64,000 nt of DNA from Thermoleophilia bacterium. GTDB taxonomy: Bacteria; Actinomycetota; Thermoleophilia; Gaiellales; SKUG01. Position 1 is the first letter of the stretch, and the number at the start of each line of letters is the position of its first letter. The notes beneath the pieces are model-generated. The model did no database searches, was not told where the DNA came from, and was given only the letters and a program-made list of their open reading frames with translations. Location: the NCBI GenBank assembly GCA_025964555.1, contig JAOPYQ010000009.1, positions 1 through 64,000 on the forward strand. Reading direction: 5' to 3'. The position numbers were made by a program, and so were the translations under genes. This document shows positions 32,907-41,031 of this stretch, piece after piece.

Positions 32907-33404
32907 CATCGGGACGACTCGCGTGGCGAGCGCCCACCCGCCGAACAGCACGCCGCTCCACAGCAGGTCGCCGACCAGCGAGTTCTGGAAGAACGGGACC
33001 GCCGCGACGAAGCACTCGACCAGGCCACCGATCGTCTTCGGGTACATGCCACCCTGCACCCACACCGCGACGTTCGTGGTGAGGAAGAAGAGCAGCGATC
33101 CGGCGACCGTCACCGTACCGATCGCAAGCGGGCCGGTGCGCTCGCGGAGCACGGTGCCGAACACGACGGTGATCGCGACCGTGCCCCATGTCACCCACCA
33201 GAGCGAGTGCATGCCGATGAGCAGGTCGGAGATCGCGAGCGTGCCGACCGGCACGGCGATTGCTACTGGCAGCGGCAGTCGCGCGCCCGCGAAGAGCGCG
33301 GACGCTCCCACGGGCGTCATGTTCCACGGGTGCGGTGCCAGGCGCAGCAGCACGCCGACGACCACGAGCAGCGCGGCGGTGATGCGTGCCGGGACGCCGC
33401 TCAT
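32811..33404 (-). CDS. DUF6580 family membrane protein (B12-regulated)
   Basis: A 197-residue integral membrane protein with about five helices. The N-terminal motif HPWNMTPVGASALFAGARLP matches DUF6580, followed by VGTLAISDLLIGMHSLWW. Proteins of this fold resemble the substrate-binding subunit of ECF-type vitamin transporters. Its gene overlaps the preceding lipoprotein gene (ATGA at 33401-33404), and both lie behind a cobalamin riboswitch, so a role in uptake of cobalamin or a precursor is a well-supported inference. The C-terminus overlaps the convergent propeller gene. Confidence 0.75.
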   Translation of the reverse strand: MSGVPARITAALLVVVGVLLRLAPHPWNMTPVGASALFAGARLPLPVAIAVPVGTLAISDLLIGMHSLWWVTWGTVAITVVFGTVLRERTGPLAIGTVTVAGSLLFFLTTNVAVWVQGGMYPKTIGGLVECFVAAVPFFQNSLVGDLLWSGVLFGGWALATRVVPMLGRDDLEHDVRGVGTGALGRTDAQAEHEVGR

Positions 33405-33802
33405 GACCCGAACTTCCACTCGACCTGCTCGCCGTCGTGCGTCTCGTACGCGTCGGCGCCGACCGCCGGCATCGTGCCGTCGACCTCGAACAGCCAGTAC
33501 TCCGTCTTGGTGGCCCGCACGTCGCCGATCGCGGTGACGTAGTCGCCGAGCTTGGACGATTCGACGATCACGTCGTAGCCGTTGTCGCGCAGCAGCTCGA
33601 GCGCGGTCGCGCCGTCCTTGCCGTCGTAGGTGATCGTCGTGAGGTCGCGAGCTGGTTCCTTCGCGCGCTCGGTCTTCGTGCTCGTCTTCGCGGCGGCCGG
33701 CGAGGATGCGGCGTTGGCCGAATCTCCCGTTCGGTCCGTGCCGCCGCAGCCGGCGAGCGCAAGCACTGCCGCTGCGAGCAGGCAGGTCAGGTTCGTCTTC
33801 AT
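33401..33802 (-). CDS. DUF4430-type lipoprotein, putative cobalamin-binding
   Basis: A 133-residue lipoprotein. Signal peptide and lipobox LALAGC give a cysteine at about residue 20. A Ser/Ala/Lys linker leads to a DUF4430 (transcobalamin C-terminal-like) domain: TALELLRDNGYDVIVESSKL, GDYVTAIGDVRATKTEYWLF, and DGEQVEWKFGS at the end. In transcobalamin this fold contacts the corrinoid. The gene starts 28 bases after a cobalamin riboswitch and overlaps the DUF6580 gene. The ATG at 33802 is preceded by GGAGGAG. It is probably an outer-face corrinoid-binding subunit. Confidence 0.75.
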   Translation of the reverse strand: MKTNLTCLLAAAVLALAGCGGTDRTGDSANAASSPAAAKTSTKTERAKEPARDLTTITYDGKDGATALELLRDNGYDVIVESSKLGDYVTAIGDVRATKTEYWLFEVDGTMPAVGADAYETHDGEQVEWKFGS

Positions 33803-33829
33803 GGTGGTCTCCTCCATGTCCCGGGAGGA

Positions 33830-34012
33830 GGCAGCGCGCGGACGCGCCACACCATCCTTCTTCCGAGGACGTTCGTGTGGACCGTCCGCACGAGGCGACC
33901 TGGCTCCCCCGTCGGCCCTTCGGCTCGCGGGGATCACAGTTGCGGGACAGCGCCGGAATCGCACCGGACTTCGCTCGCGTGGACGGTTCCCGGCATGTGC
34001 CGGGCCGCGCAT
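33830..34012 (-). promoter_or_regulatory. Cobalamin (B12) riboswitch
   Basis: On the minus strand the conserved core elements are in order: AAGTCCGGTGCGATTCCGGC, then GCTGTCCCGCAACTGTGA (about 33972-33935), and the B12 box GAGCCAGGTCGCCT (33906-33893), followed by a 3' hairpin region. These are diagnostic for AdoCbl/B12 aptamers. The element lies between the isochorismatase stop (34017) and the lipoprotein start (33802), in the sense orientation for the lipoprotein and DUF6580 genes. High cobalamin should turn them off. Confidence 0.93.
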
Positions 34013-34016
34013 GCTG

Positions 34017-34523
34017 TCACGAATGGCGGACTCGGTCCTCACCGATCGCGCGGCGGAGGGCGACGAGGCCAGCGTCATGGCACGTCTCGCCGCTTGCGGA
34101 GTCGACCAGGTCGTCGAACACTACGGGTTCGTAGCCGGCATCGAAGAGCGCGAAGACCGTGGCCAGCACGCACTGGTCGGTATCGATGCCGACGACGTGC
34201 ACCTCGCGCACGCCTGCACCCACGAGCAGCTGCTGGACGCGCGGGGTCAGGCTCGAGTACGTGGCCGATTCCGCGACCGCGTCCGCCACGTCCTCGATCT
34301 CGGGATGCAGCGCCACGTCGTCGGGGTCGCGCAGGTCGTCGCCGACGAGCCGGTCGTACGTCGAACGTCGCTCGTTCCGGAACCTGGACGCGACCACGAG
34401 CGCGTAGTCGTCACGTCGCGTGCGGGCGAAGGTCGCCACGTCCCGCGCGAGCTGCTGCAGCCTGGGCTCACCTCGCAGCGGATCGAGCTGCAGGTCGACG
34501 ATGCACAGCGCGCGTGTGGTCAT
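34017..34523 (-). CDS. Isochorismatase-family cysteine hydrolase
   Basis: A 168-residue alpha/beta hydrolase-like protein: ALCIVDLQLDP at the start with the first catalytic Asp, ALVVASRFRN, and VREVHVVGIDTDQCVLATV with the putative nucleophilic Cys near residue 120. The family includes nicotinamidases and isochorismatases. The substrate cannot be told. The nicotinamidase metal motif (DxxxDxH-like) is not obvious. ATG 34523 is used, and an in-frame ATG at 34538 would add five residues. It is divergent from the SARP gene and ends just before the riboswitch. Confidence 0.75.
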   Translation of the reverse strand: MTTRALCIVDLQLDPLRGEPRLQQLARDVATFARTRRDDYALVVASRFRNERRSTYDRLVGDDLRDPDDVALHPEIEDVADAVAESATYSSLTPRVQQLLVGAGVREVHVVGIDTDQCVLATVFALFDAGYEPVVFDDLVDSASGETCHDAGLVALRRAIGEDRVRHS

Positions 34524-34638
34524 CGCATCCGATTCCATGCGTCGGTGATATCCGCGAGCGCGATCAGTAGTCGCCGTCCCACCTCGCCGTCCCGCGACGT
34601 GACCAGTCTCGATATCATTCCGTTCGTCGGAAGGTGCG

Positions 34639-36762
34639 ATGCGGCATCGTGCGCCGATGCGAGGTAGATCCGTGGAGCGAGCAGACCTGAGTATCGATGC
34701 GGCATCGCTGCAGGAATCGTCGACCGACGAATCCGCCCGGATCGTGCTGCGCGCACTGCGCGGCGAAGACCTCGAACCGTTCCAGGAGCTGGTCGAGTCC
34801 GCGGACGCAGACGCCCTCAAGGACCTGGCGGCGTCCGAGCACGGCCTCGCCTGGTCGCAGGTGCCGCGCCACCTCGTGCCGGACGACCACCGCCTCGCCA
34901 CGCTGCACGCCGCCGCGAGAATGTACCGCTACGACGGCAGCGCGACCCACCTCGACGGTGACCTCTTCGAGACGATGCTGGCCTGCCTGCACGCCGACGA
35001 TGCGACGTGGGCCGAGCAGGCTGCGCGCGCATGGGTGAACATCGTCCTGCACACCGGCGAGGCAGCCACCGTCTGGCCACATGCGAGCACGCTGCTCGAC
35101 CGGTTCCCGGACCTGCTGTTCGACCACCCCGGCCTGCTCGCCAACTTCGCGACGCTGGCCTCCACCTGCGGCGCGCCTGGCGCCGGCGCGCTGTGGGACC
35201 GCATCCTGCTGCACCCCACGCTCGGTGACAACGCGATGCGTCGCTGGGAGGTCGAGCTCGACTGGGCGCGCTGCCACCTGCAGCTCGCCGCCGGCGAACC
35301 TGCCCGCGCGATGAAGGTGCTCCAGCGCGCGCGCAAGGGCTTCGCCGACCTCGCGACCGCGAGCGCGCACCTGCGCTGGACGGACGCGACCCTCGAGCTC
35401 GTGTGCGGACTGTCGTGGCTCGGTCGCTACGACGACGCGCTCGCGATCGTCGAGGACTCGCTCCGCACCGTCGAGCCGGGCGGCGAGCTCGAGCTGTGGC
35501 TGCGCGCTGCGGCGGGCTATCCCGCGGCGGCGCTCGGCGATCCGCTCGCCGTGCACGACGCGGCCGCGGCGATGCGGCAGGCCGCGACGGACACCTCGAT
35601 CATGCAGCTGCGCGCGCCGTATCCGGCGCGCCTCATCACGGCGATGCAGCACGGTGACCGCGACGAGGTGCGACGCATCGTGCTGGAGGCCGTCGCGCTC
35701 GAGACCGGTGGCCCGCTCGACTTCGAAGCGCGCCTCAACTGGCGCATCCACGCCCTCGAGGCTGCGTTCGTCACGGGGGAACCCGCCCTCGCGCACCAGC
35801 TGCTCGACGATGTCGACTCGATGCTCGACTCGGCCGGGTTCGACCTTCCTGTCCACCGCATCCGTCGCGATCGCGTGGTTCGTGCGCTGGACGGGACGCT
35901 TCCGGGAGCGCCGGGCGAAGATCCCCTCACCGACGAGGCGCTGCGTCGCGGCGCATCGATGCCCGCGCTCGTCGCCGGTGGCGCGACGTTCGGATCGAGC
36001 ATCGCCGCCGACCACGTCATGAACGTCCAGCTGTTCGGCGCGTTCGACGTTCGCATCGACGGCGCGAGCATTCCCGATCGCACCTGGTCGGGGCGACGCC
36101 AGGCACGCGTGCTGCTCGGACTGCTGCTCGTGCACGGCAACCGGCTCGACCTCGACACGGTGGCCGAGCTGCTGTGGGGCGATGTCGACGGGCACACGGC
36201 GCGCGGTCGCATCAGCCCGCTGTGCGCATCGATCCGCGCGGTGCTCGCCGAGGCCGGTGATGCGCAGCCATCGCGCGAGCTCGTGACGCGGGGCGGCAGC
36301 ATCACGCTGCGACTGCACGACGGCGACCGCACCGACCTCGACGACCTGCGCGACGCCGCCGACCGCGTGCGCCGCGAGCCTGCCCGCACGCGCGCCCTCG
36401 CCCGGTCCATGCTCGACGTCGCCACGTCGCGCCCCGTGGCGAACCTCGGCACCGAACGCGCCGCGGCCGAGCTGCGCGCCGCGATCGACCTCGAGGTCGC
36501 CCGGCTCGTGCCCGTGCTCGCCAGCGCATGGGACGGTCGCCCCGCTCCTCGCTCGGTCGTCGACGCGGTCCGCCGGATCGTCGATCGTGATCCCACCGAC
36601 GGCGACGCGTGCGCACGCCTCATGCGCCTGCTGCGCGACCGTGACGACGCGCCCGGCGCGTCGGAGGCCTACCACTGCTTCCGCACCACGCTGCAGGACG
36701 AGCTCGGACTCGACCCGCCCGCCTCCGTGACGCAGCTGCACACGGACATCATCACCGCCTGA
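34639..36762 (+). CDS. SARP-type transcriptional regulator with N-terminal helical-repeat domain
   Basis: A 707-residue regulator. Residues 1-430 form a helical-repeat (TPR-like) region (HRLATLHAAARMYRYDGSAT, RWEVELDWARCHLQLAAGEP). The C-terminal third carries a SARP winged helix (VQLFGAFDVRIDGASIPDRT, RQARVLLGLLLVHGNRLDLD, VAELLWGD) and a BTAD domain (MRLLRDRDDAPGASEAYHCF, ELGLDPPASVTQLH). The order is reversed compared with AfsR, which has the SARP domain first. SARPs activate secondary-metabolite genes by binding direct heptamers. Two such heptamers lie 21 bases downstream, before the peptide-ThiF genes. GGAAGG supports the ATG at 34639. Confidence 0.85.
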   Translation: MRHRAPMRGRSVERADLSIDAASLQESSTDESARIVLRALRGEDLEPFQELVESADADALKDLAASEHGLAWSQVPRHLVPDDHRLATLHAAARMYRYDGSATHLDGDLFETMLACLHADDATWAEQAARAWVNIVLHTGEAATVWPHASTLLDRFPDLLFDHPGLLANFATLASTCGAPGAGALWDRILLHPTLGDNAMRRWEVELDWARCHLQLAAGEPARAMKVLQRARKGFADLATASAHLRWTDATLELVCGLSWLGRYDDALAIVEDSLRTVEPGGELELWLRAAAGYPAAALGDPLAVHDAAAAMRQAATDTSIMQLRAPYPARLITAMQHGDRDEVRRIVLEAVALETGGPLDFEARLNWRIHALEAAFVTGEPALAHQLLDDVDSMLDSAGFDLPVHRIRRDRVVRALDGTLPGAPGEDPLTDEALRRGASMPALVAGGATFGSSIAADHVMNVQLFGAFDVRIDGASIPDRTWSGRRQARVLLGLLLVHGNRLDLDTVAELLWGDVDGHTARGRISPLCASIRAVLAEAGDAQPSRELVTRGGSITLRLHDGDRTDLDDLRDAADRVRREPARTRALARSMLDVATSRPVANLGTERAAAELRAAIDLEVARLVPVLASAWDGRPAPRSVVDAVRRIVDRDPTDGDACARLMRLLRDRDDAPGASEAYHCFRTTLQDELGLDPPASVTQLHTDIITA

Positions 36763-36783
36763 CGTTCGACCGCGAAACGATCC

Positions 36784-36801
36784 CTGCAAGGTCGCTGCAA
36801 G
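36784..36801 (+). promoter_or_regulatory. SARP-style direct heptamer operator
   Basis: CTGCAAG (36784-36790) and CTGCAAG (36795-36801) are identical heptamers separated by 4 bases, giving the 11-base period used by SARP activators such as ActII-4 and DnrI. A GATCAT hexamer at 36812-36817, 10 bases after the second heptamer, is a possible -10. It lies between the SARP gene and the peptide ORF. Confidence 0.6.
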
Positions 36802-36823
36802 TCGCATTCCCGATCATGGAAGT

Positions 36824-36842
36824 CACGGGCGCTTCGCCCGTG
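36824..36842 (+). repeat. Hairpin in leader of peptide-ThiF operon
   Basis: CACGGGCG (36824-36831) and CGCCCGTG (36835-36842) form an 8-bp stem with a CTT loop, between the putative promoter and the ribosome site of the peptide ORF. Without a T-run it is more likely a leader structure than a terminator. Confidence 0.4.
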
Positions 36843-36868
36843 CCACACCCCACCACCGGGAGCACTCC

Positions 36869-36943
36869 ATGCGCGCAGCACGGTCACGTCCATCCTCCAT
36901 CAGCGTCGTTCGAATCCCCCTCCAGCCCATCTCCAAGGCCTGA
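36869..36943 (+). CDS. 24-residue peptide, candidate RiPP/microcin-C-like precursor
   Basis: A 24-codon ORF with a good ribosome site (GGGAG, 36858-36862, 6 bases before the ATG). It encodes a basic start (MRAARSRPSS) and a hydrophobic, proline-containing end (ISVVRIPLQPISKA). Its stop lies 8 bases upstream of the ThiF-like gene, so the two are translationally coupled. It is not similar to MccA, which is 7 residues ending in Asn, and here the last residue is Ala. It has no Cys. It is therefore a candidate substrate of the adjacent enzyme, or at least a leader peptide. Confidence 0.5.
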   Translation: MRAARSRPSSISVVRIPLQPISKA

Positions 36944-36951
36944 TCGCAGAC

Positions 36952-38037
36952 ATGGCGAATCGCGGAGAACGGATACTGCCCTGCCCGGGCATCGAGACCT
37001 TCCTGGACTCACACGATGATCTGTACCTCCTCCCGATCGCAGGTCGCGACCAGCTCTGCGTGAAGGCTCCGGTCGGGCGCTGGGTGTGGTCGACCCTGAA
37101 CGGCGCATCGGTGGACGAGATGCCCATCGAGGTCGCCACCGAGGTCGCCGGCGCGCTCGACTGGCTCGAAGCAGAGACGTATGTGCGCCGGGAATCGTCG
37201 GTGCGATCACCCGAGACCGATCGGTGGGACCGCCAGGTGCAGTGGTTCGCGCAGGAGACCGGCGAGGGCCCCGCGCGCCAGCACCGCCTGCTCGACGCGA
37301 CGGTGCTCGTGCTCGGCGTCGGCGGTCTCGGCAGCGCCGTCGCCGACCTGCTCGCCCGCGCCGGGATCGGCACGCTCGTGCTCGTCGACCACGACGTCGT
37401 CGACGAAGCCAACCTCCCGCGCCAGCAGCTCTACTCGCTGCGCGACGTCGGACGCGCGAAGGTCGACGCGGCCGCCGAGCGCCTCCGATCGGTCGCGCCC
37501 GCCACGCGCGTGCGCCAGTCACACCAGGAGGTGCGCAGCGCCGTCGACGTCGCGGCGCTGCTCATCGAGCACGACCCACAGCTCGTCGTATGCGCAGCCG
37601 ACCGTCCCCCGATCGCGATCAAGACGTGGGTCGAGGATGCCGCGTCGGAGCTGGGCGTCGCCGTGATGCACGGTGGCCACCGACCACCGCTCGTGTACGC
37701 CGGACCGTTCTTCGTGCCGGGTGTCAGCTGCTGCTACGCGTGTTTCTCGTCCGCGCGAACACGACCCGGCACCGAGCAGCTCGAGCGCGAACTGGCGAGC
37801 GCTCGCGACGCGAACCCGCCCCAGCTGCCCGCAGTCGGGTGGGGCGACGCCGCAGCCGCGAGCTTCATCGTCGGCCAGGCCGTGCAGTGGCTCGGCGGCG
37901 TCGCGGATTCCGCGCTGCTCGGCCGCGAGCTCGAACTGGACCTGCGGACCTTGGAGTCGCGCTGGGTCGACGGCCCCACGCAGCCCATGTGCCTGCGCTG
38001 CGAAGGCATCGCCACGTCCTCCCTGCGCGAACGGTAG
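36952..38037 (+). CDS. ThiF/MccB-like E1 adenylating enzyme with N-terminal RRE-like domain
   Basis: A 361-residue enzyme. Residues 1-90 fit a PqqD/RRE-like winged domain (VWSTLNGASVDEMPIEV followed by ALDWLEAETYV). The ThiF/E1 domain follows: nucleotide loop LGVGGLGSAVADLLARAGIG (about 118-137), DHDVVDEANLPRQQLYSL (about 145-162), and ACAADRP-like VVCAADRPP. CxxC zinc motifs are CYAC (about 264-267) and CLRC (near the end). E1 enzymes adenylate a peptide or protein C-terminus. MccB uses such a clamp domain to hold its peptide. No YcaO, transporter or peptidase gene is adjacent. Confidence 0.8.
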   Translation: MANRGERILPCPGIETFLDSHDDLYLLPIAGRDQLCVKAPVGRWVWSTLNGASVDEMPIEVATEVAGALDWLEAETYVRRESSVRSPETDRWDRQVQWFAQETGEGPARQHRLLDATVLVLGVGGLGSAVADLLARAGIGTLVLVDHDVVDEANLPRQQLYSLRDVGRAKVDAAAERLRSVAPATRVRQSHQEVRSAVDVAALLIEHDPQLVVCAADRPPIAIKTWVEDAASELGVAVMHGGHRPPLVYAGPFFVPGVSCCYACFSSARTRPGTEQLERELASARDANPPQLPAVGWGDAAAASFIVGQAVQWLGGVADSALLGRELELDLRTLESRWVDGPTQPMCLRCEGIATSSLRER

Positions 38038-38046
38038 CCGACGCGG

Positions 38047-39231
38047 CTACGGCCGCAGCACCACCTTGATCGCGCCGTCCTGCTTCTTCTGGAACATCTC
38101 GTACGCCTGTGGCGCCTCGTCGAGTGACACGTGGTGCGTCGCGAAGTCGTCGACGCCGAGCGGGTCGCTGTCGTCCTCGAGCAGCGGCATGATGTCGTCG
38201 ACCCAGCGCTTGACGTTCGCCTGGCCCATGCGCAGCTGGATCTGCTTGTCGAACAGCGTGTCCATCGGGATCGGGTCGGCCATGCCGCCATACACGCCCA
38301 CGATCGAGATCGTGCCACCGCGTCGCACCAGGTCGATCGCCAGGTGCAGGGCGCTCAGGCGATCGATGCCGGCCGTCTCCATGAGCTTGCGCCCGAGCAC
38401 GTCGGGCAGCAGCGACGTGATGTCGTGCGCGAGCTTGCCGATCGGCGCGCCGTGCGCCTCCATGCCAACGGCGTCGATCACCGCATCCGGGCCACGCCCG
38501 TCGGTCACCGACCGGATCGCCTCCACCACGTTGTCCTCACCCGTCACGTCGTAGACCTCGTCGCCGCGCAGGCGCGCGCGTTCGAGCCGCTCGGGCACGA
38601 GGTCGAGTGCGATTACCCGTCCCGCGCCTCGCTCGCGAGCAACGCGACACGCCATGTCGCCGATGGGGCCGAGGCCGATCACGGCGACCGTCGCGCCATC
38701 ACTGATGTCGGCGTACTCCACCGCCTGCCAGGCCGTCGGCAGCACGTCCGACAGGAACAGGTAGCGGTCGTCGGCGTGCCCCTCCGGCACCTTGATCGGG
38801 CCGAACTGCGCCTGCGGCACGCGCAGGTACTCCGCCTGCCCGCCCGGAACGTTGCCGTACATCTTGGTGAAGCCGAACAGCGACGCACCCTTGTCCATCT
38901 CACGAACCTGGGTCGTCTCGCACTGCGACATGAGCCCCGTGTCGCACATGAAGCAGTGCCCGCACGAGATGTTGAAGGGAATCACCACGCGATCGCCGAC
39001 GCGCAGGTTCGTCACCTCCGACCCGAGCTCCTCGACGATCCCCATCGGCTCGTGCCCGAGCACGTAGCCCGCGTCCATGTACGGACCGAGCACCTCGTAC
39101 AGGTGCAGGTCGGAGCCGCAGATCGCCGACGACGTGACCTTGATGATCGCGTCGGTCGGCACCTCGATCGTCGGATCGGGCACCTCCTCGACCCGCACGT
39201 CGCGCTTGCCGTGGTACGTGAGTGCCTTCAT
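38047..39231 (-). CDS. Zinc-dependent alcohol dehydrogenase (MDR family)
   Basis: A 394-residue medium-chain dehydrogenase. Catalytic zinc site: AICGSDLHLYE (Cys near 38) and LGHEPMG. Structural zinc loop: SCGHCFMCDTGLMSQC. NAD-binding glycines: VAVIGLGPIGDMAC. The sequence around VYDVTGEDNVVEAIR and the subsequent insert (AHDITSLLPDVLGRKL) resemble glutathione-independent formaldehyde dehydrogenase-like members, so an aldehyde or alcohol substrate is likely but not specified. It is transcribed convergently to the ThiF gene, with 9 bases between stops, and in the same direction as glpD. Confidence 0.88.
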   Translation of the reverse strand: MKALTYHGKRDVRVEEVPDPTIEVPTDAIIKVTSSAICGSDLHLYEVLGPYMDAGYVLGHEPMGIVEELGSEVTNLRVGDRVVIPFNISCGHCFMCDTGLMSQCETTQVREMDKGASLFGFTKMYGNVPGGQAEYLRVPQAQFGPIKVPEGHADDRYLFLSDVLPTAWQAVEYADISDGATVAVIGLGPIGDMACRVARERGAGRVIALDLVPERLERARLRGDEVYDVTGEDNVVEAIRSVTDGRGPDAVIDAVGMEAHGAPIGKLAHDITSLLPDVLGRKLMETAGIDRLSALHLAIDLVRRGGTISIVGVYGGMADPIPMDTLFDKQIQLRMGQANVKRWVDDIMPLLEDDSDPLGVDDFATHHVSLDEAPQAYEMFQKKQDGAIKVVLRP

Positions 39232-39322
39232 CGCTCGTCATCCCTCCTCGTGGAACCTGGGAGGGAACATGACCCGATCGCCATCTGCGAAACGACCGAA
39301 TCGACGAAGCAGGCAGCAGCCG

Positions 39323-40993
39323 TCAGGAAGCGTGCGCGCCCACGACCGCCGCGAGCTCGGCGGCGACCACGTCGCTCGCGCGCTCCGGGTCACGGGTCTC
39401 GAGCGCCAGGCGCGTGCGGCGATGCAGCACGTCCTCCACGTCGCGTGCCTGCTCGTGCGAGGCGGCCCAGGCAGCCTCGACCGCCAGGTACGGACGATCC
39501 GGGTGCAGGCGCTCCGCCAGCTCGGGGCGCTGCCGCACGAGCTCGAGCAGGTGTGGCACGTTGGTGCCGTGGCGACGCAGCAGGTGGCGTGCATCGGAGC
39601 GCTCCACGCCGAGCTGCGCGCAGACATCGTCGATCTCCGCCGATGAGGGCATCGGTCGGCTGCCCTCCAGGCGCAGCTCGCGCGTGCGCGACTTCCCGCG
39701 ACGTCCGAGCTGGGCCATCGCCGCATCCACTGCGAGCTCCGCCATCGACCGGTACGCGGTGAGCTTGCCGCCGGTGATGGTGACGCACCCTGCACGATCG
39801 ACGAGCAGGTGCCGCCGGGACACGTCCTCGGACTTGGTGCCACCCTCCGCGTCGGGACCGACGAGCGGGCGCAGGCCCGCCCAGGTCGCGAGCACGTCCT
39901 CGTGCCCGATCGGGGTGCGAAGGAACGGGTTCACGCGGTCGAGCAGCCAGTCGATCTCGTCGAGCGTCGCCTCCGGGCGCACCAGGTCGCCGTCGTAGGG
40001 CGCGTCGGTGGTGCCGATGAACGCCAGGTCCTCCTGCCACGGTTCGATGAAGACGTTCGAGTTGTCGGTCTGGCCGAAGAACGCGATCCCGGAGTCGATC
40101 CCCACGCGATCGCGGCGCACGGCGAGGTGGATGCCCTTGCTCGGCAGCACCCGGAACCCGACCGGCGCGTCTCCGGCGCCAGCGCGCAGCGTCTCGTCCG
40201 CCCACACGCCTGTCGCGTTGACGACCACGCGAGCGCGCAGCTCCAGCTCGGACCCGTCGCTCGAGCCTGCCTCGGGGGTCGACTGCGCGGCTTGGGCCGC
40301 CGCGTCGCCACCGATGGCCGCGCCGACCACGCGTTCACCCTCGCGCAGTAGCCGCGTGACCGGCGCGCCGTTCACGGCGAGCGCACCGTTGGCGACCGCC
40401 GTGCGCAGGACCGCGAGCACGAGGCGAACGTCGTCAGCACTTGCATCGTGGTAGTGGTGCGCGCCTCGGAACGGCGTGCGCCCACGAGGCCCGATGCTCA
40501 CGCCGGGCACGAGCCGGGTGAACTCACCGACGTCGAGCCACTGGTGCAGCGACCCCGCCGCCTTCCGATGGCCGAGTGCCTCGTAGACCCAGAGCCCGGC
40601 GCCGAGCTTGAGGCGCTGCAGGGGCATCGGTCCGTGCCCGTAGGTGGGCAGCAGCATCGGCAGCGGTCGGACGAGGTGCTCGGCGTTGCGCTGGATGCGC
40701 GAGCGCTCGCGGAGACTCTCGCGGACGACCTTCACGTCGCCGCTCGCGAGGTAGCGCAGCCCGCCGTGGATCATCTTGGAAGAGCGCGAGGAGGTGCCAC
40801 AGGCCCAGTCGTCGCGTTCGACGATGCCGACCCGAAGCCCGCGCGTGACCGCGTCGAGCGCGACGCCGACTCCCGTGATCCCGCCGCCGATGACGAGCAC
40901 GTCGAGTGGCGCGGCGGCCATCGCCTCGAGCTGGGCCACGCGGCCGCTCGCCGCGAATGCGACCGGTGGAGCCGAGGTGTCACCACGCGCCAT
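39323..40993 (-). CDS. glpD: Glycerol-3-phosphate dehydrogenase
   Basis: A 556-residue FAD enzyme oxidising sn-glycerol-3-phosphate to dihydroxyacetone phosphate and feeding electrons to quinone at the membrane. The FAD motif is VLVIGGGITGVGVALDAVTR. The GlpD-specific SSRSSKMIHGGLRYL and the C-terminal TGGKLTAYRSMAELAVDAAM are present, followed by the GlpD C-terminal helical domain. Length is normal (about 500-570). The ATG at 40993 is preferred over an alternative at 41026. It is divergent from thiL with only 38 bases between the starts, so the promoters overlap. Confidence 0.92.
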   Translation of the reverse strand: MARGDTSAPPVAFAASGRVAQLEAMAAAPLDVLVIGGGITGVGVALDAVTRGLRVGIVERDDWACGTSSRSSKMIHGGLRYLASGDVKVVRESLRERSRIQRNAEHLVRPLPMLLPTYGHGPMPLQRLKLGAGLWVYEALGHRKAAGSLHQWLDVGEFTRLVPGVSIGPRGRTPFRGAHHYHDASADDVRLVLAVLRTAVANGALAVNGAPVTRLLREGERVVGAAIGGDAAAQAAQSTPEAGSSDGSELELRARVVVNATGVWADETLRAGAGDAPVGFRVLPSKGIHLAVRRDRVGIDSGIAFFGQTDNSNVFIEPWQEDLAFIGTTDAPYDGDLVRPEATLDEIDWLLDRVNPFLRTPIGHEDVLATWAGLRPLVGPDAEGGTKSEDVSRRHLLVDRAGCVTITGGKLTAYRSMAELAVDAAMAQLGRRGKSRTRELRLEGSRPMPSSAEIDDVCAQLGVERSDARHLLRRHGTNVPHLLELVRQRPELAERLHPDRPYLAVEAAWAASHEQARDVEDVLHRRTRLALETRDPERASDVVAAELAAVVGAHAS

Positions 40994-41031
40994 GGACGCA
41001 GGATGCCCTACTCGGGTACGACTCACGCATC

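Noticed and set aside
34615-36807. Long minus-strand frame opposite the SARP gene
   Set aside because: The plus strand encodes recognisable SARP and BTAD domains. The minus frame has no coherent protein character.
36816-37019. 67-residue frame overlapping the peptide and ThiF start
   Set aside because: Pro/Ser/His-rich, without a ribosome site, and overlapping the better-supported 24-codon ORF and the ThiF N-terminus.
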